A stretch of DNA of 47,430 nucleotides from an uncultured Owenweeksia sp. (GCA_937146805.1 CAKZRR010000029.1:1-47430), one strand, 5' to 3'. Shown: positions 1 to 8,972, counted from the first letter of the stretch. The notes: a model not told the origin generated them from the sequence alone. Made by a program: numbers and translations.

Positions 1-10
1 CAGAGGGAAA

Positions 11-37
11 TAAAACCTAAGGGTAATTAACCTTAGG
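11..37 (-). terminator. Intrinsic terminator after tRNA-Leu
   Basis: On the minus strand CCTAAGG and CCTTAGG form a 7-bp stem around an 8-nt loop, followed by TTTT. It lies 10 nt beyond the 3' end of tRNA-Leu and would end that transcript. Confidence 0.7.
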
Positions 38-47
38 ATTGAAAAAG

Positions 48-131
48 TGCCCAGAACAGGATTTGAACCTGCACGACCTTGCGATCACCACCCCCTCAAG
101 ATGGCGTGTCTACCAATTCCACCACCTGGGC
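48..131 (-). tRNA. tRNA-Leu (anticodon GAG)
   Basis: An 84-nt class II tRNA on the minus strand. The 7-bp acceptor stem pairs GCCCAGG with TTCTGGGC, leaving discriminator A. The D arm is TGGTGGAATTGGTAGACA, the anticodon stem is CCATC/GGTGG, and the T arm contains GGTTCAAATCC. The 7-nt loop TTGAGGG places GAG at positions 34-36 (window 95-97), which reads CUC and CUU Leu codons. The variable arm is long, as expected for Leu. CCA is not encoded. Confidence 0.95.
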
Positions 132-201
132 AAAATTTAGTTTAAAAAGAAGCTAGTAAGAGTCTTTAAAAAACTAAAAAAAGAACAAAACGTTACTAAA
201 C

Positions 202-234
202 AAAAATAGCGGCTAAAAATAGCCGCTATTTTTT
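202..234. terminator. Bidirectional intrinsic terminator between the two tRNAs
   Basis: A near-perfect palindrome: AATAGCGGCTA and TAGCCGCTATT pair around a short A-rich loop, with an A tract on the left and a T tract on the right. It can act on both strands. It lies just downstream of tRNA-Lys on the minus strand, so tRNA-Leu probably has its own promoter or depends on read-through. Confidence 0.75.
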
Positions 235-235
235 G

Positions 236-308
236 TGATTCAGCAGGGGTTCGAACCCTGGACCCTCTCCTTAAAAGGGAGATGCTCTACCAGCTGAGCT
301 ACTGAATC
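236..308 (-). tRNA. tRNA-Lys (anticodon TTT)
   Basis: A 73-nt tRNA on the minus strand. The acceptor stem pairs GATTCAG with CTGAATC, with discriminator A. The D arm is GCTCAGCTGGTAGAGC, the anticodon stem is TCTCC/GGAGA around loop CTTTTAA (anticodon TTT), and the T arm is CAGGGTTCGAACCCCTG. It reads AAA and AAG Lys codons. CCA is not encoded. Confidence 0.97.
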
Positions 309-332
309 GGTTGCTTTTCTGAAAAGCGGGTG

Positions 333-358
333 CAAATATAAGGGCATTTAAAATCCAA
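333..358 (-). promoter_or_regulatory. Promoter of tRNA-Lys
   Basis: On the minus strand TTG and TATATTTG are separated by 15 nt, matching the Bacteroidota -33/-7 pattern (TTG, TAnnTTTG). Transcription would start about 18 nt before the mature tRNA 5' end. A small hairpin (GCTTTTC/GAAAAGC) lies in that leader. Confidence 0.65.
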
Positions 359-448
359 TTACAAGTGCAAATTAACTTTTTTAGAAATTAATTTTCAAAA
401 GCTTAATAACCAGTTTTGTATCTTAAAAAATCGCCCTAATTTAGTGCC

Positions 449-961
449 ATGAAGATAGTGTTAATGGGCTATATGGGCTCTGGAAAATCAAAGGTGGGTG
501 CAATGCTTGCCCAAAAACTAAAATTACCGCATATAGATTTAGATCATGAGATTGAAAAAGAGAGCGGTTACAGTATTACCGAAACCATTCTAAACAAGGG
601 CGAACTCTATTTTAGACAATTGGAGCGACAGGTGTTGGAAGAGAGTTTACACCAGCCAGAGTTTGTAATGAGCACCGGAGGGGGCACACCCTGCTATTTT
701 GATAGCATTGATTTGATGAATAAAAATGGCGTAACGGTTTATTTGCAATTGGGTGTAAATGATTTGCTGGAACGCTTGGAAAACGATAAAAGCCAACGAC
801 CTTTGTTGGCGCACTTAACCGGGGATGCTTTAAAGGAGTTTATTGCCAAACATTTGTTTGAGCGCAGGCTATATTACGAGAAAGCCATTTTTACTATTAA
901 TGCTTCCAACAAAAGTGCGGAGCAAATAAGCCACGAAATTGAAAAACTGTTTAATGACTGA
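449..961 (+). CDS. aroK: Shikimate kinase
   Basis: A 170-aa enzyme of aromatic amino acid synthesis that phosphorylates the 3-hydroxyl of shikimate with ATP. The Walker A loop GYMGSGKS is at residues 7-14. The shikimate-binding set follows: D30/D32, the FRQLE motif near R56, and GGG at 77-79. The lid region RPLL...ERR is present near residues 117-140. Length is normal for the family. The stop overlaps the ATG of the nitroreductase by 8 bp, so the two are probably co-translated. The start is the first ATG after an AT-rich leader. Confidence 0.95.
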   Translation: MKIVLMGYMGSGKSKVGAMLAQKLKLPHIDLDHEIEKESGYSITETILNKGELYFRQLERQVLEESLHQPEFVMSTGGGTPCYFDSIDLMNKNGVTVYLQLGVNDLLERLENDKSQRPLLAHLTGDALKEFIAKHLFERRLYYEKAIFTINASNKSAEQISHEIEKLFND

Positions 962-1544
962 GGACTTTAACCAACTACAGCAAATTATAAGTGAAAGGAG
1001 AACCATTAAGCCCACCACCTTTACCGGGAATAAAATTAGCGACTACGAGATTTTAGAAGTACTGGAAACAGCCAATTGGGCGCCTACGCATGGGTATACC
1101 GAGCCCTGGCGTTTTAGCATTTTTACCGAAGAGGGTTTAACACGCCTGGGTAATTTTTACGCCCATTTAGATCAGCCCAACTCCGAAGCGGAGGGTTTTA
1201 ACGCTCAACGTTTTGAGCGTTTTAAAAACCGGCCTATGCTGTGCTCTCATGTTATTGGTATTGGCATGATGCCCAATTCAAATCCTAAAATACCCGAAAT
1301 GGAAGAGCTATGCTCGGTGGCTATGGCTGTTCAAAATTTGTGGTTGGCTTTACATGCCAAAGGATATGGAGGCTACTGGAGTACGGGTAAACTTGCTTTT
1401 ACAGACAAAATGCGTCAATTTTTTGAATTGCCCGAAGGAGCTAAGTCACTCGGTTTGTTTTATGTGGGTATACCTCCCAAAGAACAACCTAAGGGCAGAC
1501 GAATCAGTACTATAGAAACCAAGCTTAATTGGATTAAAAAGTAA
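954..1544 (+). CDS. Nitroreductase family protein (YdjA-like)
   Basis: A 196-aa predicted FMN-dependent oxidoreductase. The N-terminal SERRTIKP motif supplies the usual phosphate-binding arginines, and NWAPTHGYTEPWRF is typical of the YdjA-like subgroup. The middle part carries LWLALHAKGYGGYWSTG, a conserved flavin-contact region. The true substrate cannot be told. I place the start at the ATG at 954, overlapping the aroK stop by 8 bp. An in-frame ATG at 939 would add only five residues and lengthen the overlap. Confidence 0.88.
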   Translation: MTEDFNQLQQIISERRTIKPTTFTGNKISDYEILEVLETANWAPTHGYTEPWRFSIFTEEGLTRLGNFYAHLDQPNSEAEGFNAQRFERFKNRPMLCSHVIGIGMMPNSNPKIPEMEELCSVAMAVQNLWLALHAKGYGGYWSTGKLAFTDKMRQFFELPEGAKSLGLFYVGIPPKEQPKGRRISTIETKLNWIKK

Positions 1545-1580
1545 TCCAAGCAAAACAAACAAATTAGAGCCCAACCGCAC

Positions 1581-2129
1581 TTGACCCTTATCAACAATCA
1601 AAAGGAGTTTGAAACACTTTTTCGTAGTTATTACGAAGAGCTGTGCAGCTATGCCTTTTATTTTTTGAAAGAAAAGGAAGCCTCGGAAGAGGTGGTGCAG
1701 GAGTTGTTTTTTACACTTTGGAAAAAGCGTTTGGAGATTAGCTTTGAGGGTAATCCGAAATCGTATTTATACCGAGCTACGCGCAATGCTTGTTTAAATC
1801 AGATTAAACATTTAGCCGTAAAACAAAGCTATAAGGAGCACAATGATATGCTGCGAAAGCAGGAAGAACAAAGCGCCACAGATACGTTGGAGTTTACAGA
1901 GCTAGAGGACAGGATAGCAGCTGCTATTGAGGAGTTGCCTACCGAACGTAGGCGAATTTTTGTGATGAGCAGATATGAAAATTTAAAGTACCGCGAAATT
2001 GCGGATGCGCTGGCTATTTCGGTAAAAACGGTGGAATCACAAATGAGTAAAGCCCTTAAACATTTAAAGGAGAAACTGCAAGATTACCTGCCATTGGTGT
2101 TTTTGCTGCTAAATTTTTTTGAAGGATGA
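1581..2129 (+). CDS. ECF RNA polymerase sigma-70 factor (FecI-like)
   Basis: A 182-aa sigma factor that would direct RNA polymerase to a small regulon, probably including the following genes. Region 2 covers residues 9-50 (FRSYYEELCSYAFYFLKE, then EEVVQELFFTLWKKR). Region 4 covers about 118-167, with LKYREIADALAISVKTVESQ as the helix-turn-helix. The only fitting start is TTG at 1581, since an intact region 2 begins within ten residues. It is followed 38 bp later by a FecR-type anti-sigma gene, as in Bacteroidota FecI/FecR pairs. Confidence 0.9.
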   Translation: MTLINNQKEFETLFRSYYEELCSYAFYFLKEKEASEEVVQELFFTLWKKRLEISFEGNPKSYLYRATRNACLNQIKHLAVKQSYKEHNDMLRKQEEQSATDTLEFTELEDRIAAAIEELPTERRRIFVMSRYENLKYREIADALAISVKTVESQMSKALKHLKEKLQDYLPLVFLLLNFFEG

Positions 2130-2167
2130 GTAAGGGTAAACACAATTTGAATTGTAATAACTAAGAT

Positions 2168-3193
2168 ATGCCTGCACAAAACAGACATTTGGAAGACGCC
2201 TTGTTGCTTAGATTTTTGCAATCAGAAGTGAATGCAGAAGAGCGAGCGGAGGTACAATTATGGCTGTCTGAATCTACGGCTAATCAAAAATATATAGACG
2301 ATTTAGCCAAAACATGGAAGGGCATAGAGCAACCTATGCCCCATGTTAAGGTAGATACCGATGCGGCTTGGCGTAAATTACAACAGCGCATAGAATTGGA
2401 AGAAGAGTCCGCTCCAGTGCCAAAGGTGATTACTTTAAAAGAGCGATACAAAGGTTGGCTGGTAGCGGCTTCGGTAGCTTTGCTGCTGGGTTTAGCTGCC
2501 GTATGGCAATGGGGTTTTAGTAATGCGCAAATAGAAAAGATGGCGGTTAATGAGGTATTGGAGCAGTCGCTTGTGGATGGCTCGGTGGTAACCTTAAATA
2601 AGCAATCTAAATTAACGTATGTAGAGAACTTTAAGGGCAAGGAGCGCAAGGTAAAGCTGGAAGGCGAAGCCTTTTTTGATGTAGCTAAAGATGCCGCAAA
2701 GCCCTTTGTGATAGATGCTGGTATTGGACAGATAAAAGTGTTAGGTACCTCTTTTAATGTAGAAGCTCATGCTGATGGCGATTTGCGTGTTTTTGTGGAA
2801 TCGGGTAGGGTAGAGCTATCACTGAATAACGCCATTGTTGATACCAATAAATTGATTTTAACGGCAGGTAATACAGGGGTTATTAATTTGAATACTAGAA
2901 AGTTGTATATGGAGCAAACCATTTTTGAGGATGATTTGTTTTGGCTTAACAAAAAGTTGGTTTTTAAGAAAACACCGCTTCCTAAGGTGCTACGAGTTTT
3001 GGCTAAAAATTACAATATTCAATTTGCAGACCGCTATGCTAACTTAGAGCAATGCGCTTTGACAGCTAGTTTTCAGGGAGAAGAAATAGAATCGATACTG
3101 GAAGTGATTGCCCTTACTTTTAATTTGAGTTTTGATATTAGCGGCAGTCAAGTGCAACTTTTTAGTGAGGATAAAGACTGCGGCAATGGCTAA
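2168..3193 (+). CDS. FecR family anti-sigma factor
   Basis: A 341-aa inner-membrane regulator that would hold the ECF sigma factor and receive a signal from the outer membrane through an STN domain. The cytoplasmic part is residues 1-95, with one membrane helix near 96-116. The periplasmic FecR domain spans about 130-235 (DGSVVTLNKQSKLTYVENF, VKLEGEAFFDVAKD, VLGTSFNVEA). A DUF4974-type C-terminal domain spans about 265-335. The last 8 bp (ATGGCTAA) overlap the start of the next gene, so the two are probably translationally coupled. Confidence 0.93.
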   Translation: MPAQNRHLEDALLLRFLQSEVNAEERAEVQLWLSESTANQKYIDDLAKTWKGIEQPMPHVKVDTDAAWRKLQQRIELEEESAPVPKVITLKERYKGWLVAASVALLLGLAAVWQWGFSNAQIEKMAVNEVLEQSLVDGSVVTLNKQSKLTYVENFKGKERKVKLEGEAFFDVAKDAAKPFVIDAGIGQIKVLGTSFNVEAHADGDLRVFVESGRVELSLNNAIVDTNKLILTAGNTGVINLNTRKLYMEQTIFEDDLFWLNKKLVFKKTPLPKVLRVLAKNYNIQFADRYANLEQCALTASFQGEEIESILEVIALTFNLSFDISGSQVQLFSEDKDCGNG

Positions 3194-5003
3194 AAAACTC
3201 TGTTTGTTTTTGTTGTTAATAGTAGGGTCTTTTACCCTGCCAGCGCAAAGCAATCATCTTGATAAAAAAGTAAGCTTTAGTGCGGATAACTGGCCTTTGC
3301 ATAAGGTGTTTACGCAAATGGAGCTGACTGCTGACTTTTACTTTTCCTTTGATTCTGAGTTAATTAATAGCGATACTGCGGTAAGCATTACGGTGGAAAA
3401 CACCACGGTTTCTGAAGTGTTGAAACGAATTTTGCCCTCCAGCTTGGAGTTTAAGTCGGTGGGTAACCATGTGGTGATTTTTACGCCTTTGCCTAAAAAA
3501 CCAGAAGAGATTATTTTGAAGGGCTATATCATCGATGGCCGAAGCAAGCAGAAGTTGGCTTATGCCACGCTTTATGCCCCACAGCAAAATGTAATGGTGG
3601 CCAGTAATGCCGAAGGTTACTATGAAATGATACTCCCCATAAACGATCAAAAAATGGGGCTTACCTTAAATAAAAAGGGGTACAGGCAAGAAGTTATTTA
3701 TATCAATGAAAACTCTAATAATGAGTTGGATTTGAGCATTCTAAAGCTAGAAGAACCCTTGGTGTTAAACTCAAAAAACGCTATAGATCAGCCTTTTGAC
3801 GATAGGCCCATCGTAAAACTTTGGGTTCCGGATAAAGTTATAGAGTCATCAGATAACCTTACGGTGTTTGATAAAATTCCGTTTCAATTTTCTTTGGTGC
3901 CTGGCATTAGCACGGCAGGTTTACTCAATAGCTCTAGTGTAAATAGTGTATCGTTTAACTTGTTAGCGGGCTACTCTAAAGGTACCCAAGGCGTAGAAAT
4001 AGGCGGTTTGTTTAACCTGAATAAAACCAGTGTAGAGGGCGTGCAAATTGCGGGTTTGGTAAATATGGCGGGTGGTAAAATTAAAGGAGCCCAGGTGGCA
4101 GGCCTTGTAAATTATGTGGGCGATAGCGTAACGGGAGTGCAAGTGGCTGGTTTGCATAATTCAAGCACTGGCTATTTTGAGGGAGCCCAAATAGCAGGAA
4201 TCACCAATTTTCATGAAGGTGATTTTTTAGGTGCTCAAATAGCGGGTATTGGCAATTTTTCCAATAACTCTGTTTACGGAGGTCAAATTTCGGGCATTAT
4301 AAACAGGGTAAAGGATACGGTAGAAGCACAAATTTCGGGCATCATAAATATGGCTGATTACAGTACAAATGCCCAAATAAGCGGCATTGCCAATATTTGT
4401 TTCACTCAAAATAATGGGGCACAAATTTCCAGTTACAATAGGGCAAAAAACAACAACGGCTATCAAATTGGTTTTATAAACCGGGCAGATAGCAGCACGG
4501 GTGTGCCTATAGGGTTTATAAGCTTTGTAAAATACGGTTACCATGTGCTGGAAGTCTCTGCAAATGATTTACTAATACCTACCGTTGGGTTTAAAACAGG
4601 TGTAAAGCGTTTCTATAATATTATTGAGTTGGGCGCCAATGCCAACTACTTACAAGCAAGCTACGGTGTAGGTACGATAGTACCCTTGGCTAATCGATTT
4701 GACCTGAGCTTGGATGTTATAGGTAGTGCTGTTTTGGAAATAGATGAATTTAATGAGGTGGATTTTGACAATCCCTCCGAGAATCAATTTGGCTACTCGC
4801 TGTTTCGCTTTAAACCCAGTATATGTTTTCAGTGGACACCCAAATTTGGGCTTGCTTTGGGGCCAGTGCTAAACTATGCCGTTGGCAATGCTCAAAATCA
4901 AACCGAACCTGTTAAGCTAAGTCATCAGCATTTTTACGAGTACAACGGCCAATTTTACCATCAAGCTTGGTTGGGTTTAAACCTTTCTTTACGATTTTTC
5001 TAA
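3186..5003 (+). CDS. STN-domain protein with carboxypeptidase-like domain and LA_2272-type surface repeats
   Basis: A 605-aa exported protein. Residues 1-21 form a signal peptide ending TLPAQS. An STN (secretin/TonB short N-terminal) domain follows at about 28-95 and a carboxypeptidase-regulatory-like domain at about 108-185. About nine repeats of the form G-x-Q-(I/V)-(A/S)-G-(L/I)-x-N lie at about 255-430, spaced 20-24 residues apart and resembling LA_2272-type surface repeats. The C-terminal third looks like outer-membrane strands and ends in Phe. STN domains in this position normally sit on TonB receptors and signal to FecR. Here there is no plug or receptor barrel. I chose the ATG at 3186, which overlaps fecR, over an upstream in-frame start at 3132 that would bury the signal peptide. 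Confidence 0.82.
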   Translation: MAKKLCLFLLLIVGSFTLPAQSNHLDKKVSFSADNWPLHKVFTQMELTADFYFSFDSELINSDTAVSITVENTTVSEVLKRILPSSLEFKSVGNHVVIFTPLPKKPEEIILKGYIIDGRSKQKLAYATLYAPQQNVMVASNAEGYYEMILPINDQKMGLTLNKKGYRQEVIYINENSNNELDLSILKLEEPLVLNSKNAIDQPFDDRPIVKLWVPDKVIESSDNLTVFDKIPFQFSLVPGISTAGLLNSSSVNSVSFNLLAGYSKGTQGVEIGGLFNLNKTSVEGVQIAGLVNMAGGKIKGAQVAGLVNYVGDSVTGVQVAGLHNSSTGYFEGAQIAGITNFHEGDFLGAQIAGIGNFSNNSVYGGQISGIINRVKDTVEAQISGIINMADYSTNAQISGIANICFTQNNGAQISSYNRAKNNNGYQIGFINRADSSTGVPIGFISFVKYGYHVLEVSANDLLIPTVGFKTGVKRFYNIIELGANANYLQASYGVGTIVPLANRFDLSLDVIGSAVLEIDEFNEVDFDNPSENQFGYSLFRFKPSICFQWTPKFGLALGPVLNYAVGNAQNQTEPVKLSHQHFYEYNGQFYHQAWLGLNLSLRFF

Positions 5004-5154
5004 TCGTATTATTATTTGTTTTTCAGGTATTTACGTTTAATAAATAGAATTATCAATATTTTTTTTGTGCCAGAGTAAGGGTGTTTTGTGTTTGAGTTGT
5101 TCTTTAATGGAAGGGGCATTTAAAAGTAGCTCTGAACTAAATCAAAACATAAAA

Positions 5155-5868
5155 ATGAAAAATTTATTGAAGCTTCTTTTTGGCATATCACTGCTGCTAG
5201 GTTTAAGCTCTTGCGAAAAACTAACCAATTGCGTAAACGGATCAGGAGAAGTAGTAACCGAGTATTATTCGGTGTCTTATTTTGATGAGGCCGCCTTTTT
5301 TGGAAGCGCCAATGTAGAGCTTGTAAAAGGGGATAACCAAAACGTAATAATTACAGGTCAACAAAATGTATTGGATGTACTTAGAGTGGAGGTTAAAAGT
5401 GGCGAATTGCAAATTGGCAAGAACAATTGTTTTAGAGGCAATAAGAGATTGCGGATAATTGTTGAAACGCCCCATTTAGAGTCTATTAGAATGTCGGGTA
5501 GCGGTAATGTAGTTTGTAGAGATGCTTTTAGCACCGATCATTTTAGAATCGATTTATCGGGATCTTGCAATGCTAATTTGGCTATAAACACCAATTTTTT
5601 AAGAGTTGAAAGCAGCGGGAGTGCTGAGTTACAACTAGGCGGCTGGGCTCATAATCAAGATTACCGGATTTCGGGCTCAGGAGAGGTATCTGCCTTTAAT
5701 CTTTTAGGCCATTCGGCAGATGTAGATATCAGCGGAAGCGGAATATGCCAACTAAATGTAAGCGACCATTTGAATGTAAAAATAAGCGGCAGCGGAACGG
5801 TATATTATAAGAGTTCCCCTCGCATTTCAACGGATATATCGGGCTCGGGTAAGTTGCTCAGACGATAG
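5155..5868 (+). CDS. Lipoprotein with GIN domain (DUF2807)
   Basis: A 237-aa predicted lipoprotein. The signal peptide ends in lipobox LSSC (Cys about residue 19). The rest is a head-GIN-domain (putative auto-transporter adhesin, DUF2807) right-handed beta structure, with recurring Gly/Ser turns such as SGSGNVV, SGSGEVS, SGSGICQ and SGSGTVYY. The start is the ATG at 5155, since a longer reading from TTG at 5065 would precede the signal peptide with a non-hydrophobic stretch. It lies between the STN protein and the TonB receptor. Its role is unknown; family members are cell-surface proteins. Confidence 0.85.
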   Translation: MKNLLKLLFGISLLLGLSSCEKLTNCVNGSGEVVTEYYSVSYFDEAAFFGSANVELVKGDNQNVIITGQQNVLDVLRVEVKSGELQIGKNNCFRGNKRLRIIVETPHLESIRMSGSGNVVCRDAFSTDHFRIDLSGSCNANLAINTNFLRVESSGSAELQLGGWAHNQDYRISGSGEVSAFNLLGHSADVDISGSGICQLNVSDHLNVKISGSGTVYYKSSPRISTDISGSGKLLRR

Positions 5869-5963
5869 CCAAATACTTCAAAACTTCAGATTAATTCAAT
5901 TTATAAATCCACCTAAATAATACCGGGTGCGGGGCTTGCCATGCACTTTTAAAACTTAAAATT

Positions 5964-8333
5964 ATGAACCTTACTCACATTAAACCTTTTTACCTAAAGC
6001 TCCTTTTACTTTTCATTATTATAAGCCAAACGGGGCCTTTACTGCATGCGCAAGAGGTGGTGCAAACAATACGCGGCACCATTGTAGATAGCGATACACA
6101 AATGCCACTGCCGGGCGCCAACGTGGTTTTACTTAATACCAACATGGGTACAACGGCCAATGCCAACGGAGAGTTTAGGCTCGAAGGAGTTTCGGTGGGC
6201 CGTGTAAACCTGGGCTTTAGTTTTATTGGTTTTGAAGATAAAGTGATGAGCAACATTTTACTCACCTCATCCAAGGAATTGGTACTAAAAATTGAGTTAA
6301 CCGAGGCACTTAATAAATTAGATGAAATAGTGGTGGGCAACAAAGTAAAAAAGGAGCAACCGCTAAACGAAATGGCCTTGGTAAGTGCGCGTACCTTTTC
6401 GGTAGAAGAAACCAAGCGCTATGCCGGTGCTATTGATGACCCCGCGAGGATGGTTTCTTCCTTTGCAGGGGTAACCAACGACCCAGAAGGGAACAACGAT
6501 ATTATAGTTAGAGGAAACTCGCCCAGAGGCGTGTTATGGCGCTTAGAGGGCGTAGATATTCCCAACCCCAATCACTTTTCGGATGAAGGCGGAACAGGCG
6601 GCCCAATCAATGCCTTAAACAGCTCTATGCTGGGTAACTCCGATTTTTATACAGGCGCTTTTGCACCGCAATACGGCAATGCACTTTCGGCTGTTTTTGA
6701 TATGCAGCTGCGTAAAGGAAACAATCAAAAAAGAGAATACTCTTTTCAGGCCAGCACCTTAGGTTTAGATGTAACGGCCGAAGGGCCTTTTAAGGAAGGC
6801 TACCGTGGCTCGTATTTAGCCAATTACCGCTACTCTTCTCTTTCGTTGTTAGATGCAGCAGGTATTGTTGATTTTGATGGCGTGCCTAAGTACCAGGATG
6901 CTACGTTTAATGTAAACTTACCCGTAAATGCTAAAAACAAGTTGGGCATTTTTGGTATGGGAGGCATTAGCAGTATAGATGTGGAAGAAGCTTTGGAGGA
7001 TGATGAAACCTTTATCGTTTCAAAGGCAGATTTGGAAAACCAACTGGGTGTTTTGGGATTATCGCACACCTATTTGCTAAACGAAAAAGCCTACCTAAAA
7101 AGTACGCTCACCGGAAGCGGTACGATTGCCTTATTCTCTTATTTAGAGAGAGATAGTCTTTCGGAGTTTTATGAAAACTATACCGAAGATTTTGTAAAAA
7201 GCTCTTTAGCCGCCTCCAGTATTTACCATCATAAACTAAATGCGCGCAACAAGTTTAAGTTGGGTTTTGTTTACACCCACCTAGGTTATACCATGCAAAG
7301 TAAAAACTTTGATACGGACGATAACCGATTAGAAACACTGCTAGATGCAGATGGAAACAGCGCCAGTTTACAAGGTTTTGTAGAGTGGAAACATCGCATT
7401 AACAATCGTGTGAGCTTGGTAGGAGGTATGCACTACTTACAGTTTATGCTTAACAATGATTTTGCTGTAGAGCCGCGTTTGGCCATGAAGTGGGAGTTAA
7501 ACGATAAGCAATCGATTACGGCAGGTGCAGGCATGCACTCTAGATTAGAGAGTGTAGCCATTTACTTAGGCCAGCTTACGCACGATGATGGCACGGTAAG
7601 CACGCCCAACACCGATTTAGGTTTAACCAAAGCCGCCCATTTTGTATTGGGTTACAACCGCAAGTTAGGCGACTTAACCAATTTGCGAGCAGAGGTATAT
7701 TATCAAAACTTGTTTAACGTACCCGTAGAAAACGAGGAAGGCAGCTACCAATCTATTTTAAACTATGGCAGTGGCTACACCGTAGATGATTTGGTGAACA
7801 GCGGAAAAGGAGAAAATTACGGAGTAGAGCTTACGCTGGAAAAATTCTTAAACAAAGGCTTTTATTACCTCACTACGGCTTCGGTGTATCAATCGGTGTT
7901 TACCGCCAAAGATGGGGTGCAACGAAGCTCGGCATTTGATGGGCGTTATGTATTTAATGGCTTAGTAGGTAAGGAGTTTAAAGTAGGCAAGGCGCATAAA
8001 AACAAGGTGCTTACTCTTAATACCAAAGTAGCCCTAATTGGAGGAAAGCCCTATACCCCGGTGGATATTGCCGCCTCTATAGCTAAGGAAGAAACGGTTT
8101 TACAGGATGATAAACCGATGTCGGCTAGGGGAGCCGATATTTTTAAATGGGACTTGGCTATTGGCATACGCAGGAATTACAAAAAAGTAACTACCGAGTG
8201 GAAGATTGATGTACAAAACCTAACAAACAACCAAGCTATAGTAGGTTCTTATTATGATGACAGTACCAAATCTATTGAGCACGATTACCAATGGAGCATG
8301 TTTCCTACCTTGAGTTACAGAGTTACTTTTTGA
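5964..8333 (+). CDS. TonB-dependent outer-membrane receptor
   Basis: A 789-aa receptor with a signal peptide ending LLHAQE (about residue 30). A carboxypeptidase-regulatory-like domain spans about 37-115 (GTIVDSDTQMPLPGANVVLL). The plug spans about 120-255 (DDPARMVSSFAGV, NDIIVRGNSPRGVLWRLEGVDIPNP). The rest is a 22-strand-type barrel ending SYRVTF with terminal Phe. There is no STN domain, so the sigma/anti-sigma pair upstream would have to sense through the separate STN protein. The substrate is unknown; no SusD partner follows, which argues against a classical polysaccharide-utilisation pair. Confidence 0.9.
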   Translation: MNLTHIKPFYLKLLLLFIIISQTGPLLHAQEVVQTIRGTIVDSDTQMPLPGANVVLLNTNMGTTANANGEFRLEGVSVGRVNLGFSFIGFEDKVMSNILLTSSKELVLKIELTEALNKLDEIVVGNKVKKEQPLNEMALVSARTFSVEETKRYAGAIDDPARMVSSFAGVTNDPEGNNDIIVRGNSPRGVLWRLEGVDIPNPNHFSDEGGTGGPINALNSSMLGNSDFYTGAFAPQYGNALSAVFDMQLRKGNNQKREYSFQASTLGLDVTAEGPFKEGYRGSYLANYRYSSLSLLDAAGIVDFDGVPKYQDATFNVNLPVNAKNKLGIFGMGGISSIDVEEALEDDETFIVSKADLENQLGVLGLSHTYLLNEKAYLKSTLTGSGTIALFSYLERDSLSEFYENYTEDFVKSSLAASSIYHHKLNARNKFKLGFVYTHLGYTMQSKNFDTDDNRLETLLDADGNSASLQGFVEWKHRINNRVSLVGGMHYLQFMLNNDFAVEPRLAMKWELNDKQSITAGAGMHSRLESVAIYLGQLTHDDGTVSTPNTDLGLTKAAHFVLGYNRKLGDLTNLRAEVYYQNLFNVPVENEEGSYQSILNYGSGYTVDDLVNSGKGENYGVELTLEKFLNKGFYYLTTASVYQSVFTAKDGVQRSSAFDGRYVFNGLVGKEFKVGKAHKNKVLTLNTKVALIGGKPYTPVDIAASIAKEETVLQDDKPMSARGADIFKWDLAIGIRRNYKKVTTEWKIDVQNLTNNQAIVGSYYDDSTKSIEHDYQWSMFPTLSYRVTF

Positions 8334-8356
8334 TGTAGAAGTTTATATAGATATGC

Positions 8357-8389
8357 AAAGAGGCTCTGGCAATACAGCAGGGTCTCTTT
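8357..8389 (+). terminator. Probable terminator of the TonB receptor
   Basis: A 12-bp stem (AAAGAGGCTCTG with CAGGGTCTCTTT, including two G-U pairs) around a 9-nt loop, 24 nt after the stop codon. No clear T tract follows. Confidence 0.45.
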
Positions 8390-8420
8390 GGTATAATAGG
8401 CTATTGATATTAGCTTGTCG

Positions 8421-8486
8421 TACTTTCAAAAGAAAAATAAAAAAGAAACTAAGGCCGTTTTTAGTTGAACTTTAGCACAGTTCTTT
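8421..8486. repeat. Dispersed AT-rich repeat, copy 1
   Basis: One of six related sequences in the window. On the plus strand it runs from ACTTTCAAAAGAAAAATAAA to TTTAGCACAGTTCTTT. The inner end directly abuts the terminal box of the cassette-like unit holding the lipoprotein gene at 8502. Confidence 0.8.
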
Positions 8487-8495
8487 GTTATGTGC
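8487..8495 (-). other. Cassette end box (R''-like) of the 8502 unit
   Basis: The minus strand reads GCACATAAC, the exact reverse complement of GTTATGTGC at 8986-8994 on the other side of the same gene. It lies 7 nt past the stop of the lipoprotein gene. Confidence 0.6.
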
Positions 8496-8501
8496 TTTTA
8501 T

Positions 8502-8972
8502 TTAGTCTTTAATAAATTTAATTTCATCTGACCTACTGTCATATATGTGTTTTGTTGCTCTTAAGATAATTGTATCTCCTTTTAAATTACCCCACATTGA
8601 ATTATAAAGATTAACTGATAATAGTTCACCTCTATCATTAAATGTAGAACTTTCAAAGTCAGATATATTAAGCAACTCTTCAGAATATTGAAAGTCGTAA
8701 AACATCATATTGGCATTTCCATTTTGATTAGGTCCTAAGTTAATTGTCTTTGACAAAAAATAAATTGAAGAGCTTTCTGTAGAATCAAGTGTTAAGGTTT
8801 TCACCTTACCATGATAATAAACAACAGAATCAATTATTGTTAAATACTGCTCTCCATTTTCATTTGGGCTTATCAACTTATATTCAATGCTTTCATGTTG
8901 AGTCTTTTTGTTTTCATTCTCTATTGCACAGGAAGCAATTAGAAGGGAAGAGTAAAATAAATATTTTATCAT
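8502..8972 (-). CDS. Small lipoprotein of unknown function (block A)
   Basis: A 156-aa protein with a short signal peptide and lipobox LIASC (Cys about residue 15), so it is a predicted lipoprotein. I recognise no domain. The mature part is rich in polar residues and beta-prone, and contains an SVVYYHGKVKTL segment. It is flanked closely by matched inverted boxes (8487-8495 and 8986-8994) and is the last unit of block A on the minus strand. No promoter is obvious directly upstream. Expression may come from the preceding WG-repeat gene or from within the site between them. Confidence 0.75.
   Translation of the reverse strand: MIKYLFYSSLLIASCAIENENKKTQHESIEYKLISPNENGEQYLTIIDSVVYYHGKVKTLTLDSTESSSIYFLSKTINLGPNQNGNANMMFYDFQYSEELLNISDFESSTFNDRGELLSVNLYNSMWGNLKGDTIILRATKHIYDSRSDEIKFIKD

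Noticed and set aside
2284-2649. 121-aa minus-strand frame inside fecR
   Set aside because: A shadow of a well-supported gene. No export signal or domain is visible.
5964-8333. SusC-type polysaccharide receptor
   Set aside because: No SusD-like gene follows and the length of 789 residues is short for SusC.
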